From assembly GCF_049243985.1 (NCBI RefSeq), contig NC_135371.1:5109501-5173500 (forward strand): a DNA stretch of 64,000 nucleotides. The letters are read 5' to 3'. Source of the DNA: Paroedura picta (taxonomy: Eukaryota > Chordata > Lepidosauria > Squamata > Gekkonidae). Positions 63,301-64,000 of the stretch are shown piece after piece; within the stretch, counting starts at the first letter, position 1, and each line of letters starts with the position of its first letter. The position numbers were made by a program, and so were the translations under genes. Below the pieces are notes generated by a model. That model was not told the DNA's origin. It worked only from the letters and a program-made list of their open reading frames with translations, and made no database searches.

Positions 63301-63938
63301 CCTTTGGTGCTCTCCAGCAGCCGCCATGGCTGGGGCTCCCCCTTGGCGTGGCACTGCACAGCTGCTGCTGGCAGCGCCCCCCAGCTGGTGGTGGGAAGTC
63401 AGGGGCACCAGTGGAAAAGCAAGAGGAGCAGGGGCTCAGGCGGCAGCGGCGACGTCCCTTGGCAAAAGACTACCCCCCCCCGGGCCTCAGTAAAATTCTC
63501 AAGTGTTGACCGGTCCCCGGTGATAAAAAGGTTGGACACCACTGTTCTAGATAACTCTGTGTGTGAACGAGGCCTTGGGGTACTTATGGATTGTAAGCTA
63601 AATATGAGTAGGCATTGTGATGCAGCAGTAAAAAAGGCAAATGCCATTTTGGGCTGTATCAACAGGGGCATCGCATCAAAATCACAAGTTGTCATAGTCC
63701 CATTGTATACGGCACTGGTCAGACCACATCTGGAGTACTGAGGTTGAGAGAAGTATTTGAAAGGTTGTCACTTGGAGGAGGGCAGGATGCTGTTTCCGTT
63801 GGCTGCAGAGGAAAGGACGCGCAGTAATGGGTTTAAACTACAAGTACTAAGATATAGGCTAGATATCAGGGGGGGGGGAATTCACAGACTAGATGGCCTG
63901 TATGGCCCCTTCCAACTCTATGATTCTGTGATTCTGTG
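60314..63938 (+). mobile_element. CR1 LINE in intron 2 of copy E (same insertion as in copy A)
   Basis: Counterpart of the copy A CR1, starting after the same GGTCAAG. Here the ORF1 esterase reads through in one frame from VIGDSLLRG (60478) to the catalytic-type DGLHL before a stop at 60901. ORF2 endonuclease lies at 61103-61651 and reverse transcriptase at 62289-62958, both with frame breaks. A hAT element (63181-63544) interrupts the 3' part. The tail ends in ATTCTGTGATTCTGTG at about 63938. Confidence 0.9.
63181..63544. mobile_element. Non-autonomous hAT element nested in the copy E CR1
   Basis: Starts CAGTGGTCCCCAACC and ends in a near-inverted copy closing with CCACTG. It is flanked by a perfect 8-bp target duplication TTCTAGAT (63173-63180 and 63545-63552), the hAT signature. 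The copy A CR1 has no insertion here. The 364-bp GC-rich interior has no transposase. Confidence 0.88.
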
Positions 63939-64000
63939 AAGAATCCCTAGAAACAACATTGAAGTTTTAATTAGAAAAGATCCCTCCTGTGTACTTAGAA

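Noticed and set aside
60314-64000. Copy E as a truncated pseudogene lacking exons 1-2
   Set aside because: By comparison with copy A, exon 2 would begin just past the right edge; the absence is a window effect.

Overview
The window is vertebrate nuclear DNA, almost certainly from a squamate reptile (lizard). The evidence is a tandem array of multi-exon vomeronasal type-2 receptor (V2R) genes set among CR1 LINEs, a Bov-B LINE 3' end, tRNA-headed SINEs (one ending in CCTTTA repeats like Sauria SINEs) and hAT-type DNA elements. The repeat style could fit a gecko, but I cannot settle genus or family from sequence alone.

Five V2R genes lie head to tail on the minus strand. Copies A (3634-14893), B (19329-29518), C (32928-39082) and D (41541-50681) are complete. 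Copy E (54564 to beyond the right edge) shows exons 3-6 only. Each complete gene has the classic six-exon V2R layout: signal-peptide exon (206 coding nt), exon 2 (about 292), exon 3 (about 834, ligand-binding lobe), exon 4 (228), exon 5 (127, cysteine-rich NCD3G part) and exon 6 (911, seven-transmembrane domain). Splice sites are GT/AG and the phases join. A, B and C encode 865 residues and D encodes 863. I see no inactivating change in any visible exon.

The copies fall into two alternating types: A, C and E (type I) and B and D (type II). They differ clearly in exons 1-3, the introns, the start of exon 6 and the flanks, but are almost the same over most of exon 6. The array therefore looks like repeats of a two-gene unit. 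Copy A breaks the pattern: its gene body is type I but its 3' flank is type II, which suggests unequal crossing-over or gene conversion in exon 6. A and E share a CR1 insertion in intron 2, a short U2 snRNA fragment in intron 3 and an LTR-like segment in intron 5, so they are close copies. C lacks the CR1.

Layout: 1-3633 repeat-rich flank (unclassified block, SINE, L2/CR1-type LINE fragment); 3634-14893 gene A with a 3.3 kb CR1 in intron 2; 14894-19328 promoter region plus a second copy of the left flank; 19329-29518 gene B with a hAT element, a possible LTR and SINEs; 29519-32927 intergenic; 32928-39082 gene C; 39083-41540 intergenic with a perfect 31-bp hairpin; 41541-50681 gene D with a Bov-B end and an unclassified terminal-inverted-repeat element; 50682-54563 intergenic with a foldback element; 54564-64000 gene E and its CR1, which carries a later hAT insertion.

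In V2R biology these are family C GPCRs that detect peptide or other non-volatile cues in vomeronasal neurons. All four visible 5' ends share an upstream block with a TATA-like CATAAAAG and an ATAATTAT motif, a candidate shared promoter.
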